A stretch of DNA of 64,000 bases, from assembly GCF_004916895.1 (NCBI RefSeq), contig NZ_SNTZ01000014.1, positions 1 through 64,000 of the forward strand. The letters run 5' to 3'. The position numbers and the translations under genes are program-made. Shown piece by piece: positions 42,871 to 50,289 of this stretch. The stretch is from Flagellimonas alvinocaridis (lineage in GTDB: Bacteria > Bacteroidota > Bacteroidia > Flavobacteriales > Flavobacteriaceae). Under the pieces are notes generated by a model. That model made no database searches. It saw only the letters and a program-made list of their open reading frames with translations, and was not told where the DNA came from. How positions within the stretch are numbered: the first letter of the stretch is position 1; every line of letters begins with the position of its first letter.

Positions 42871-44575
42871 ATGCCTTTGCTGGAGAATTCCCCAGAAAAT
42901 TATCGAACGCTTGGGTTATAAATGCAAGCACAATGACCAGTACACAACCAAATGCATTGAGCCACAGATAGGACATCCAGTCCATGTACCAACCAATTAT
43001 CACAATTATCTGTGTAACGATTGCTGCTACAAAAACAGCGTTACCTTTTACAAACTTGAAAAAGAATGCCAAAAGAAAAATACCCAATACATTTCCATAA
43101 AATATGGACCCGATAATGTTCACCAGTTGGATTAAATTATCAAAAAGACTGGCCACACATGCAATGGCAATGGCAATAATACCCCATAGAAGTGTAAACC
43201 CTTTTGTTGCCATTAGATAATGCTTTTCATCCCTGGGTTTTTTATCATTTCGTTTGTAGAGATCTAAAGCGGTAATGGTTCCCAAGGCATTAAGTTCGGA
43301 AGCTGTTGAAGACATGGCCGCAGATAGAATAACGGCCAAAAGCAGTCCTATAAGCCCGGTAGGGAGGTTGTTCAATATAAAATGAATGAACACATAATCC
43401 TTATCATTGGTTTCCACCGTGGTGCTTGCCTTGGAAATTAGTTCCTTTGCGGTATCCCTGCTGGCCCTTTCCTTTTCATTGATCTTAATAATGTTCTGTT
43501 TGGCCTGTTGAATGGCGTTGTATTCTTTTAATTCCAGTGCAGCGGAAAAGGCGTTTTGAGCAATTCTTTTCTCCATTTCGAGTTCCTGATGGTCCTCTTC
43601 CAAAGCCTTATAGTCATTATGATATTCTGATTGTATTACGGCTTGGGTGGCAGCTGGGTTAAAATTAAGGGGAGATGGGTTATATTGATAAAAAACAAAG
43701 ACCATCGCACCCACCAATAGTATAAAAAACTGCATAGGGATTTTAAGGATACCGTTAAAAATTAATCCCAATTGACTCTCCCGAACCGATTTTCCGGAGA
43801 GATAGCGTTGCACTTGGCTTTGGTCTGTTCCAAAATAAGCCAAGGCCAAAAAGAATCCCCCAGTAATTCCACTCCAAAAGGTATATCTATTATTGGTGTC
43901 GAAGGTAAAATCCAGTATGTTCAATTTATTGTTGGCCCCTGCAATCTTTAATGCTTTATCAAAGGAAACATCAGTAGGGAAAGAACCCAAGATGAAGAAA
44001 AAGGCAAAGAACATTCCCATCATAATGATGAACATCTGCTGTTTTTGGGTAACACTTACTGCTTTAGTACCCCCAGACACGGTATAAATGATGACCAAAA
44101 TACCTATGATGATGTTCAATGTGCGTAAATCCCAACCCAACACAGCCGAAAGAATTATAGATGGTGCAAAGATGGTAATACCAGCCGCGAGTCCACGCTG
44201 TACTAAAAAAAGGAAGGCGGTGAGCGTACGGGTCTTTAGGTCAAACCTTCCCTCGAGCATTTCATAGGCAGTAAAGACCTTTAGTTTTTTATAGATGGGG
44301 ATAAATACCAAGCAGATGACGATCATGGCCAGCGGGAGTCCAAAATAAAACTGGACAAATCCCATTCCATCATGAAATGCTTGTCCCGGGGTGGACAAAA
44401 AGGTTATGGCACTGGCTTGGGTTGCCATTACCGAAAGACCAATGGTCCACCATTTGGCATCATTGCCACTCAGAACATAGTCATCAACATTTTGGCTGCC
44501 GCGGGTTTTCCAAACGCCATATCCAACAATAAAGAGCAATGTGCTGCCAAGAATGATCCAATCTAATAAGGCCAT
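42869..44575 (-). CDS. Sodium:solute symporter with cytoplasmic coiled-coil insertion
   Basis: A 568-residue SSS-family transporter with about 13-14 membrane helices. It begins MALLDWIILGSTLLFIVGYGV and shows NVDDYVLSGNDAKWWTIGLSVMATQASAITFLSTPG and the sodium-site region LSAAMSSTASELNALGTITALDLY. Between two helices (about residues 315-390) is a charged insertion with coiled-coil character, including DYKALEEDHQELEMEKRIAQ. The operon context (PIG-L deacetylase and a small membrane protein upstream) suggests uptake of a sugar or amino sugar product; substrate unproven. It is the third gene of that operon. Confidence 0.9.
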   Translation of the reverse strand: MALLDWIILGSTLLFIVGYGVWKTRGSQNVDDYVLSGNDAKWWTIGLSVMATQASAITFLSTPGQAFHDGMGFVQFYFGLPLAMIVICLVFIPIYKKLKVFTAYEMLEGRFDLKTRTLTAFLFLVQRGLAAGITIFAPSIILSAVLGWDLRTLNIIIGILVIIYTVSGGTKAVSVTQKQQMFIIMMGMFFAFFFILGSFPTDVSFDKALKIAGANNKLNILDFTFDTNNRYTFWSGITGGFFLALAYFGTDQSQVQRYLSGKSVRESQLGLIFNGILKIPMQFFILLVGAMVFVFYQYNPSPLNFNPAATQAVIQSEYHNDYKALEEDHQELEMEKRIAQNAFSAALELKEYNAIQQAKQNIIKINEKERASRDTAKELISKASTTVETNDKDYVFIHFILNNLPTGLIGLLLAVILSAAMSSTASELNALGTITALDLYKRNDKKPRDEKHYLMATKGFTLLWGIIAIAIACVASLFDNLIQLVNIIGSIFYGNVLGIFLLAFFFKFVKGNAVFVAAIVTQIIVIIGWYMDWMSYLWLNAFGCVLVIVLAFITQAFDNFLGNSPAKA

Positions 44576-44582
44576 TAAGGTT

Positions 44583-44684
44583 TTAATTATTTAGTATCAT
44601 GATGAAATAAAAAATAAGGATATACACTGCGTTCAATGCAACCACCACAGTATATTCCTTTTTCCAATCGAACTTGGTTTCCAT
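44583..44684 (-). CDS. Small membrane protein (33 residues) between deacetylase and symporter
   Basis: An ATG-started frame of 33 codons: METKFDWKKEYTVVVALNAV opens a charged N-terminus followed by one hydrophobic helix (about 12-31) ending in NN. It starts one base after the PIG-L gene's stop and ends 7 bases before the symporter's start, exactly filling the gap. That tight fit, and the parallel with the DUF4212 subunit of another symporter in this window, support a real small partner of the transporter. The gene is too short for most gene finders. Confidence 0.62.
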   Translation of the reverse strand: METKFDWKKEYTVVVALNAVYILIFYFIMILNN

Positions 44685-44685
44685 A

Positions 44686-47217
44686 TTATCCTTTGACATG
44701 GCTTTCTTTTTTTACTTCATCCTTTCCAACGGAGAGCATATTGGCAAAAAGCTTGTAGGCTCCAGAAACTCCTGCTGGGAGTTCTCTAAAAAAACTGAGT
44801 CCTGTGTAAATATAATGACCTTCTCCATAAGGTGCTACCAAAAGGCTTCCGTTTTTTGGAGATTCATCTTCATCTTGCATAGAAAGTATAGGTGTAAATT
44901 CCGAACTCCATTCGGATGGAAAATACAATCCCCTTTCTTGGACCCACCCGTCAAAATCGCTTTCTTTTATGGTGTTGGGAAAGTTCACCAAAGAATTGTT
45001 GGAAGCAATAATGTCTACTTTGGCAGTTTCATCTGTTACACGATCCCTGGACAGTGTAAGGTTATATGGGGCTATGTTTTCAAATTGTTCGGCCCATCTT
45101 CCTGCCGTGTTGTACTGCACAATCATATTTCCTCCATTTTTTACATAATCAAACAAAATAGGTTGTTTAAATTTTAAGTCATCCACTACATTGTATGCCC
45201 TAATACCTACTACAACGGCATCGTACTTATCCAAAGCACCTTGCTGAATATCGTTGGGGTCAATGAGATGAACCGTATACCCAATTTGTTCCAAGCTTTC
45301 TGGGACCATATCGCCAGCGCCCATTATATAACCGATGTGTTCACCAGTCTTTTGAATATCCATCCGGACAACTTTGGCTTCTGAAGGCAATAAAATGGAT
45401 TGCTTGGGAATATGTCCATAATTGATTTCCACAAGTTCCTTGCCATAAACCTGATTTTCAACGGTAACTATTGGGGAAATTTTTCCTTCACTTTCGGAAG
45501 AAGGCGGAGTAACAGTGAACGTCACACTTTGTTCCTGTCCTTTTTGGGGGATGGAAAAAGGTATATTGGCAGGGGAGACCTTCCATCCAGCTGGGTGGTC
45601 CAAACTTACCGCGCCTTTTACATTGTCTTTTCCAGCTGTTACCTTTACCTGAATTTCCTTGGAAGATGCATCGGCAAAAATTAAAACCTTTTCATCAATC
45701 TTGGAAGTTACTAGCGGAAGTACCACAAAGGGTTCATACAGCTCGCCTTTATCCGGTTTTGAAAAACGATGGACCACAGGTTTGTCAAAATTGATTGGAA
45801 TCCCATTGAAATCTAAAACGAACCGAGCTACGAAGGCATCTGGAGTTTCTGGTTTACCAATTAAGTCTTGTTTGTTTACCGTGTACATACCCAAAGTACC
45901 AGGCTCATTTAACCAATAGGGACTGGAGTAATTAGCCGTATTGGGAACGGGGAAGTCCATGGAAAAGTTTTCCTTTTGGTTGTTTTTGAGCACTTTGTTG
46001 GGCTGTATGGAAGCAGTGGCACCAATAAGATGTATTTCCTTGAGTGTTATGTTTTGCGAACTACGGTTGATTGTTTCAATGTTGATTTTGGCTGTGCTTC
46101 CAGGTGTAGTGGAGGCATTTTCGGAGCTGGCTTCCAAATACAATCCAGCGCAAGCGAGAAGGAGCTTTTTTAACTCTTCGGATTTTACTGTCTTCCAATG
46201 TTCATTTTCCACTTTTTGTAAAAGCTGATAGGCTTTCACCAAATCAGGAATATGCTTGGAAGGATTTGTAAAATCGAAATTTTTCTCGATGGGGTATAAG
46301 ATATTCCCAATGGCCGCACCCCCTTTTATACGGGACCAGCTTGTATCAATACCATCAAAAAGGCTATTTCCTTGAGGTAAATCACCTTTCAACAGTTCAA
46401 CATATTCATCCGTGGAACCTCTATCGGTCAGTCGTCCAAAACCTTGGCAAAGATGTTGGCTGCTGGCCAATGAAGCTATTTCGTTGTTGGAAAGTCCCAA
46501 TTCTGGGTAATATACCCCAATATCCAATTTCATCATCTTGGATTTGTCGGCCTTTTCAAAGTTTTCCTCACTACCGTAAAACCACCATGAGGTATTAAAA
46601 AAAACTCTCCTAGGTTGCCAAATGGATGTTTCGGTCAACTGTTCTGGATAAGCATTGGGATTATTGGCCAAATCAAAAGCCTCCATGCTTAGCATGGCAG
46701 AAGATGTGTGGTGGCCGTGGGTTGATCCTGGAGTACGGTGATCAAATCGATTGATAACCACATCAGGCTTTAGGTTTCGGATAGCCCATACCACATCGCC
46801 CAATACTTTATCCTTATCCCAAATTTTAAGGGTTTCCTTGGGATGCTTTGAAAAACCAAAATCATTGGCCCGTGTAAATCGTTGTTCGCCACCATCTATA
46901 TTTCTTGCAGCCAATAGCTCTTGGGTTCTAAGTACGCCTAAAAGTTCCCTAAGCTCTGGACCAATTAAATTTTGTCCACCATCTCCACGTGTTAGTGATA
47001 GATATGCCGTTCTGGCCTTGTCATGGTTAGATAGATATGAAATCAACCGGGTATTTTCATCGTCGGGGTGCGCTGCAATATAGAGGGCAGTCCCTAAAAA
47101 GTTCAACTTTTGGAGGTTATGGTAGATTTCAGCAGATGTAGGTTTGTCAGGCTTTTGGGCAATGCTATGGAAAATAATGCCAACAAAGAAAAAGGCGCAA
47201 ACCAGAAAATGACGCAT
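44686..47217 (-). CDS. Large secreted PIG-L (LmbE) family deacetylase
   Basis: An 843-residue exported protein. A signal peptide (about 1-20, MRHFLVCAFFFVGIIFHSIA) is followed by a PIG-L/LmbE catalytic domain with the zinc motif HPDDE at 50-54 and a downstream HRTPGSTHGHHTSSAML segment. PIG-L enzymes remove acetyl groups from N-acetyl sugars. After it come Ig-like regions and a C-terminal GATase1-like Rossmann region (KYDAVVVGIRAYNV near 655). The ATG at 47217 is chosen because it starts the signal peptide; the frame extends eight codons upstream. The following small membrane protein and symporter suggest that the released sugar is taken up. Confidence 0.9.
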   Translation of the reverse strand: MRHFLVCAFFFVGIIFHSIAQKPDKPTSAEIYHNLQKLNFLGTALYIAAHPDDENTRLISYLSNHDKARTAYLSLTRGDGGQNLIGPELRELLGVLRTQELLAARNIDGGEQRFTRANDFGFSKHPKETLKIWDKDKVLGDVVWAIRNLKPDVVINRFDHRTPGSTHGHHTSSAMLSMEAFDLANNPNAYPEQLTETSIWQPRRVFFNTSWWFYGSEENFEKADKSKMMKLDIGVYYPELGLSNNEIASLASSQHLCQGFGRLTDRGSTDEYVELLKGDLPQGNSLFDGIDTSWSRIKGGAAIGNILYPIEKNFDFTNPSKHIPDLVKAYQLLQKVENEHWKTVKSEELKKLLLACAGLYLEASSENASTTPGSTAKINIETINRSSQNITLKEIHLIGATASIQPNKVLKNNQKENFSMDFPVPNTANYSSPYWLNEPGTLGMYTVNKQDLIGKPETPDAFVARFVLDFNGIPINFDKPVVHRFSKPDKGELYEPFVVLPLVTSKIDEKVLIFADASSKEIQVKVTAGKDNVKGAVSLDHPAGWKVSPANIPFSIPQKGQEQSVTFTVTPPSSESEGKISPIVTVENQVYGKELVEINYGHIPKQSILLPSEAKVVRMDIQKTGEHIGYIMGAGDMVPESLEQIGYTVHLIDPNDIQQGALDKYDAVVVGIRAYNVVDDLKFKQPILFDYVKNGGNMIVQYNTAGRWAEQFENIAPYNLTLSRDRVTDETAKVDIIASNNSLVNFPNTIKESDFDGWVQERGLYFPSEWSSEFTPILSMQDEDESPKNGSLLVAPYGEGHYIYTGLSFFRELPAGVSGAYKLFANMLSVGKDEVKKESHVKG

Positions 47218-47238
47218 AGTTTGGTTTTTGTGGTTCCC

Positions 47239-47246
47239 CAAATATA
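47239..47246 (-). promoter_or_regulatory. Candidate -7 box for the PIG-L operon
   Basis: Minus-strand TATATTTG, a full TAnnTTTG match, 22 bases upstream of the ATG at 47217. No TTG at the standard spacing was seen. Confidence 0.4.
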
Positions 47247-47310
47247 GAAAGATTAGTAGCAGGGGTTGGGAATTTAGAACATCTTTAACAGGCTGTCTGA
47301 CCTCCCATAC

Positions 47311-48255
47311 TTATAGCCCCAAACTATCTCTAAGGCTTAAATCCGCATTGCTGTTTTGGCTCCAATAGGGTGTATTCAGGGATTTGATTTTAGTGGCTTT
47401 GGTTGTCAACACTTTGGCATTGGGTCCAAATCCACTTTTAAATTCTTCGGACCATCCTTGAATTGTATATGGAAATTCCGGGGAAAAATAAATTTGAAGC
47501 GTTCTTTCCAAATCTGGATAGGTTAGGGTGTATGTTCCCATTCCATTTTCTGAAGAAAGTGCACCAGTGGCACCATAAGCTTCAATTTTTTTATGGCTTA
47601 GCCGAAGGTATTCCAATGAAGGAATCACTTTTATTTTCCCTACTGGAAGATCAAATGGGTTGATCCGTATCTTCGTCCAAACTTCATTCTCCAATAGTTC
47701 TTTTTCCAAGCTCAACTTCTGGTCAGCCTCCTTCTCAAAATACGAATGCGAAGTAAACTCAAAAGTATTTCTGTTGTTGATTTGGGCATATACGTGACCA
47801 CACCATTCTTGAACTGATAAACTTGTTTTTAAAGCATGTTGATTGTCATGAACAGGGTAAAAGGTACTACTGAGAATAGAGTAGGGGTAGATGCCCGTTA
47901 AAAAGTTTTTGGTGGCATTGAGTTTTAACACAGATACATTTTCTGGATTTTTAGTGTCTGCTTTGACCTGTTTTTCGGGCAAGAAAGGTTCTGTCACATA
48001 AATGAGCACAGCATTTCCATCCCTGAGCTCCCCATACCGGGCTTGTTCCAATTTGTAGGAAGTAATCTCTGCTTCCCCTGCATACCAGTACGCCTTAAAC
48101 GCATTGGAGAGTTGTTTTTTTGGTGCAATGGCTTCCAATACCACCTCGCTGTCAGAAGCAGCTAAGGATTGGTTTTCTGAACTGGATTTTTCCTTGCATG
48201 AAATAAAAGAGAAAAGGATGAGGAAAGAAAAAATAGTAATGCGAAAAGGTATCAT
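47311..48255 (-). CDS. Lipoprotein of unknown function
   Basis: A 314-residue lipoprotein. The ATG at 48255 begins MIPFRITIFSFLILFSFISC; the Cys at residue 20 is a fitting lipobox. The mature part is soluble, without repeats, and shows beta-rich segments such as AFKAYWYAGEAEITSYKLEQARYG and LQIYFSPEFPYTIQGWSEEF. I recognise no catalytic motif. Such genes beside Maf are sometimes called septum formation inhibitor by transferred error; nothing here supports it. It is 34 bases after Maf on the same strand, so it is probably the last gene of the DUF2520-KdsC-Maf-lipoprotein operon. Location: inner or outer membrane, periplasmic face. Confidence 0.75.
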   Translation of the reverse strand: MIPFRITIFSFLILFSFISCKEKSSSENQSLAASDSEVVLEAIAPKKQLSNAFKAYWYAGEAEITSYKLEQARYGELRDGNAVLIYVTEPFLPEKQVKADTKNPENVSVLKLNATKNFLTGIYPYSILSSTFYPVHDNQHALKTSLSVQEWCGHVYAQINNRNTFEFTSHSYFEKEADQKLSLEKELLENEVWTKIRINPFDLPVGKIKVIPSLEYLRLSHKKIEAYGATGALSSENGMGTYTLTYPDLERTLQIYFSPEFPYTIQGWSEEFKSGFGPNAKVLTTKATKIKSLNTPYWSQNSNADLSLRDSLGL

Positions 48256-48289
48256 GAAGATGGATTTCAGTAAAGTTAAGCATCCCAAC

Positions 48290-48889
48290 TCAAGAAACCA
48301 TATCCATTAACGTTTTGTAAACCAAATGGGTAGGTAGGCCAACAACATTGGTATAGGAACCCTTGATTTCTGATATTCCCACCATACCAATCCATTCCTG
48401 AATACCATAAGCACCGGCCTTATCATAAGGGTTAAAATTTTCAATGTAATAATTGATTTCAGCATCAGTAAACGCCATGAATTTAACTTCAGTAATTTGG
48501 CTAACGGTCTTTTGGATTTTAGAGGTGGTAAAACAAACGGATGTGATTACTTGGTGCCAATCCCCAGAAAGGGTCCGGAGCATAGTAAAAGCCTCTTCTT
48601 TGGTTGCCACCTTGGCCAAGGAAGTAGTGTTGTGCCATACCACAGTGTCAGAGGTGACCACAATCTCATTTTCGAGTAATTCACTTTTAAATGGAACAGC
48701 CTTAAGCTGTGCTAGATATTCCGAAATTTCCACACCCTGTAAATGTTGTGGATAAATCTCTTCCACAGCTTTCGGACGGACTTCAAAATCCAGCCCCATC
48801 TCTTCCAAGAATGCTTTTCGTCTAGGAGAACCTGAACCTAAAATGAGCTTACGGCCGTTGAGCTTTTTGTTGAGTGGATTTTCAGTCAT
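48290..48889 (-). CDS. maf: Maf-like nucleoside triphosphate pyrophosphatase
   Basis: A 199-residue Maf family enzyme, a house-cleaning pyrophosphatase that hydrolyses non-canonical or regular nucleotides such as dTTP and UTP. The signature LGSGSPRRKAFLEEMG (about 17-32), VVTSDTVV near 77 and YDKAGAYGIQ near 155 are complete. The ATG at 48889 is used, overlapping the KdsC-like gene by 8 bases; the upstream extension of 11 codons in frame is inside that gene. Length is usual for the family. Confidence 0.92.
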   Translation of the reverse strand: MTENPLNKKLNGRKLILGSGSPRRKAFLEEMGLDFEVRPKAVEEIYPQHLQGVEISEYLAQLKAVPFKSELLENEIVVTSDTVVWHNTTSLAKVATKEEAFTMLRTLSGDWHQVITSVCFTTSKIQKTVSQITEVKFMAFTDAEINYYIENFNPYDKAGAYGIQEWIGMVGISEIKGSYTNVVGLPTHLVYKTLMDMVS

Positions 48890-49409
48890 TTTCAGCACTG
48901 AAGTTATCGTTCCAATCACCACGCACTTTTAGAACTTGTTCGATAATGTCGCGAACACATCCATCACCACCGTTTTTATGCGACACGTAATCAGAAATGG
49001 CCTTAACCTCTTGTACTGCATTTTGTGGGGAAGTGGCTACGGCGACTATCTTCATAGGGGGGATATCTGGCATATCATCACCCATGTACAGTACATTTTT
49101 TGGGTCTATATTATAAATGTCCAGATATTCCTCCAAGGGCTCTTGTTTGTGGTGTACTCCCATGTAAAAATCGGTTACCCCAAGACCCTTCAAACGTTCC
49201 TTGACACCTTCGTTAGTGCCTCCGGTGATGATGCATACCCTATAACCCTTTTGGATGGCCGTTTTAAGGGCATAGCCATCTTTGACACTCATTTTTCTCA
49301 ATAACTCGCCCTTTGAGGTTATCAATACAGAACCATCTGTAAAAACACCATCAACATCAAAAACAAAAGTGGTTATATCACTTAAAAGTTCTTTATAATT
49401 CTTTTTCAT
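48882..49409 (-). CDS. HAD-family phosphatase, KdsC-like (KDO-8-phosphate phosphatase type)
   Basis: A 175-residue small HAD phosphatase of the KdsC type. Motif I is FDVDGVFTDGSVLI (about 17-30), motif II is in CIITGGTN, and motif III/IV is YMGDDMPDIPPMK near 108-120; there is no cap domain, as in KdsC tetramers. KdsC releases phosphate from KDO-8-phosphate in lipopolysaccharide synthesis. Other Bacteroidota use close relatives for different sugars, and no KdsA/KdsB gene is here, so the substrate is not certain. It overlaps Maf by 8 bases and the DUF2520 gene by 17 bases. Confidence 0.88.
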   Translation of the reverse strand: MKKNYKELLSDITTFVFDVDGVFTDGSVLITSKGELLRKMSVKDGYALKTAIQKGYRVCIITGGTNEGVKERLKGLGVTDFYMGVHHKQEPLEEYLDIYNIDPKNVLYMGDDMPDIPPMKIVAVATSPQNAVQEVKAISDYVSHKNGGDGCVRDIIEQVLKVRGDWNDNFSAEND

Positions 49410-50154
49410 ATATATGTTCTATAGCTACACTGCACAACTTGTAAAGCTCAATTTGTTTTTTGTCCTTTAGCAATTTTAAGTGTTCTTGCATACTGTTTTG
49501 GTCTCCTCTTCTGGCTGGACCTGTCTGGGCTTCCTTTGGTGATAAATACTGAACTTTTTCGGCTGTTTCCATGATCAAGGGTTTTAGCAAATCAAAGGAC
49601 AGGTTGCTATCCATGCATATTGCTTCTCCAACCCCATAAAGATAGTTGGTGAAATTATTCACAAAAACGGCTGCAAGATGCAATTTTTTTCGTTGGTCCG
49701 AATTGATTTGGTACACCTGTTCAGATATGCTTTTTGCCAATTCCTCAAGAATGCCAAGTGTAACATTGTCATTACCTTCAATGCAAATAGGAATCGTGGA
49801 AAAATCCAAAGTTTTACCTTTGGTAAAGGTCTGTAAAGGATAAAAGACCCCTTTTCGTTCTGCCGCGATGGCATATAGGGGAACTGCCCCAGAGGTATGG
49901 GCCACCACACCTTTTTTATGCGATAAGGCTTGGGAGACCTCCGCTATGGCATCGTCCTTAACAGAGACAAGGTAGACATCCGCATCCAGTATCGAGGAAA
50001 AATCATTGGAAACAGAAACACTATCGGCAAACCATTGCAATTGGTCTTGGTTTCTGCCCACCACTTGAACCACTTGGGCCTTATCCGTTTTGGAGAAAGC
50101 CTGAAACAGATGCTTTGCCAAGTTTCCAGTTCCTAAAACAACAATGTTTAGCAT
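49393..50154 (-). CDS. DUF2520 Rossmann-fold protein
   Basis: A 253-residue protein. The N-terminal NAD(P)-binding region begins MLNIVVLGTGNLAKHLFQAF (GxGNxA motif), followed by VYLVSVKDDAI and VVAHTSGAVPL. The C-terminal DUF2520 helical part has FVNNFTNYLYGVGEAI and KEAQTGPARRGD, similar to the dimer region of NADP-dependent reductases such as ProC-like enzymes. It is probably an oxidoreductase with unknown substrate. The ATG at 50154 is used; TTG 50160 is an alternative. It leads the operon with KdsC-like, Maf and the lipoprotein. A TAGTTTTG box ends 4 bases before the ATG. Confidence 0.9.
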   Translation of the reverse strand: MLNIVVLGTGNLAKHLFQAFSKTDKAQVVQVVGRNQDQLQWFADSVSVSNDFSSILDADVYLVSVKDDAIAEVSQALSHKKGVVAHTSGAVPLYAIAAERKGVFYPLQTFTKGKTLDFSTIPICIEGNDNVTLGILEELAKSISEQVYQINSDQRKKLHLAAVFVNNFTNYLYGVGEAICMDSNLSFDLLKPLIMETAEKVQYLSPKEAQTGPARRGDQNSMQEHLKLLKDKKQIELYKLCSVAIEHIYEKEL

Positions 50155-50157
50155 GCC

Positions 50158-50165
50158 CAAAACTA
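50158..50165 (-). promoter_or_regulatory. Candidate -7 box for the DUF2520 operon (leaderless)
   Basis: Minus-strand TAGTTTTG matches TAnnTTTG, and TTTG (50193-50190) lies 24 bases upstream. Transcription would start at or within a base or two of the ATG at 50154, giving a leaderless message. Confidence 0.42.
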
Positions 50166-50255
50166 CAAATTTTGAACCTATGGGATAGGCAAAGAATTAA
50201 CAAAATTGTTTGATTTTTTGTGGTGGACACGAACAACTAAGTTGTAAAAAGGCCG

Positions 50256-50263
50256 TATTTTTG
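50256..50263 (+). promoter_or_regulatory. Candidate -7 box for the ccsBA gene
   Basis: TATTTTTG matches TAnnTTTG, 26 bases before the ATG at 50290. The same stretch also gives GG-N10-GC (50251-50264), a weak sigma-54 pattern. The first reading is favoured. Confidence 0.4.
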
Positions 50264-50289
50264 CATGTTGAAAAGTACACCGCATTTAC

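Noticed and set aside
42869..44575. Symporter insertion as a sign of frameshift or misassembly
   Set aside because: The frame is continuous, helices resume normally after it, and related transporters carry variable loops there.
50251..50266. Sigma-54-like GG-N10-GC before ccsBA
   Set aside because: Only the two dinucleotides and TTGCA fit; the stretch is better explained as a TAnnTTTG box.
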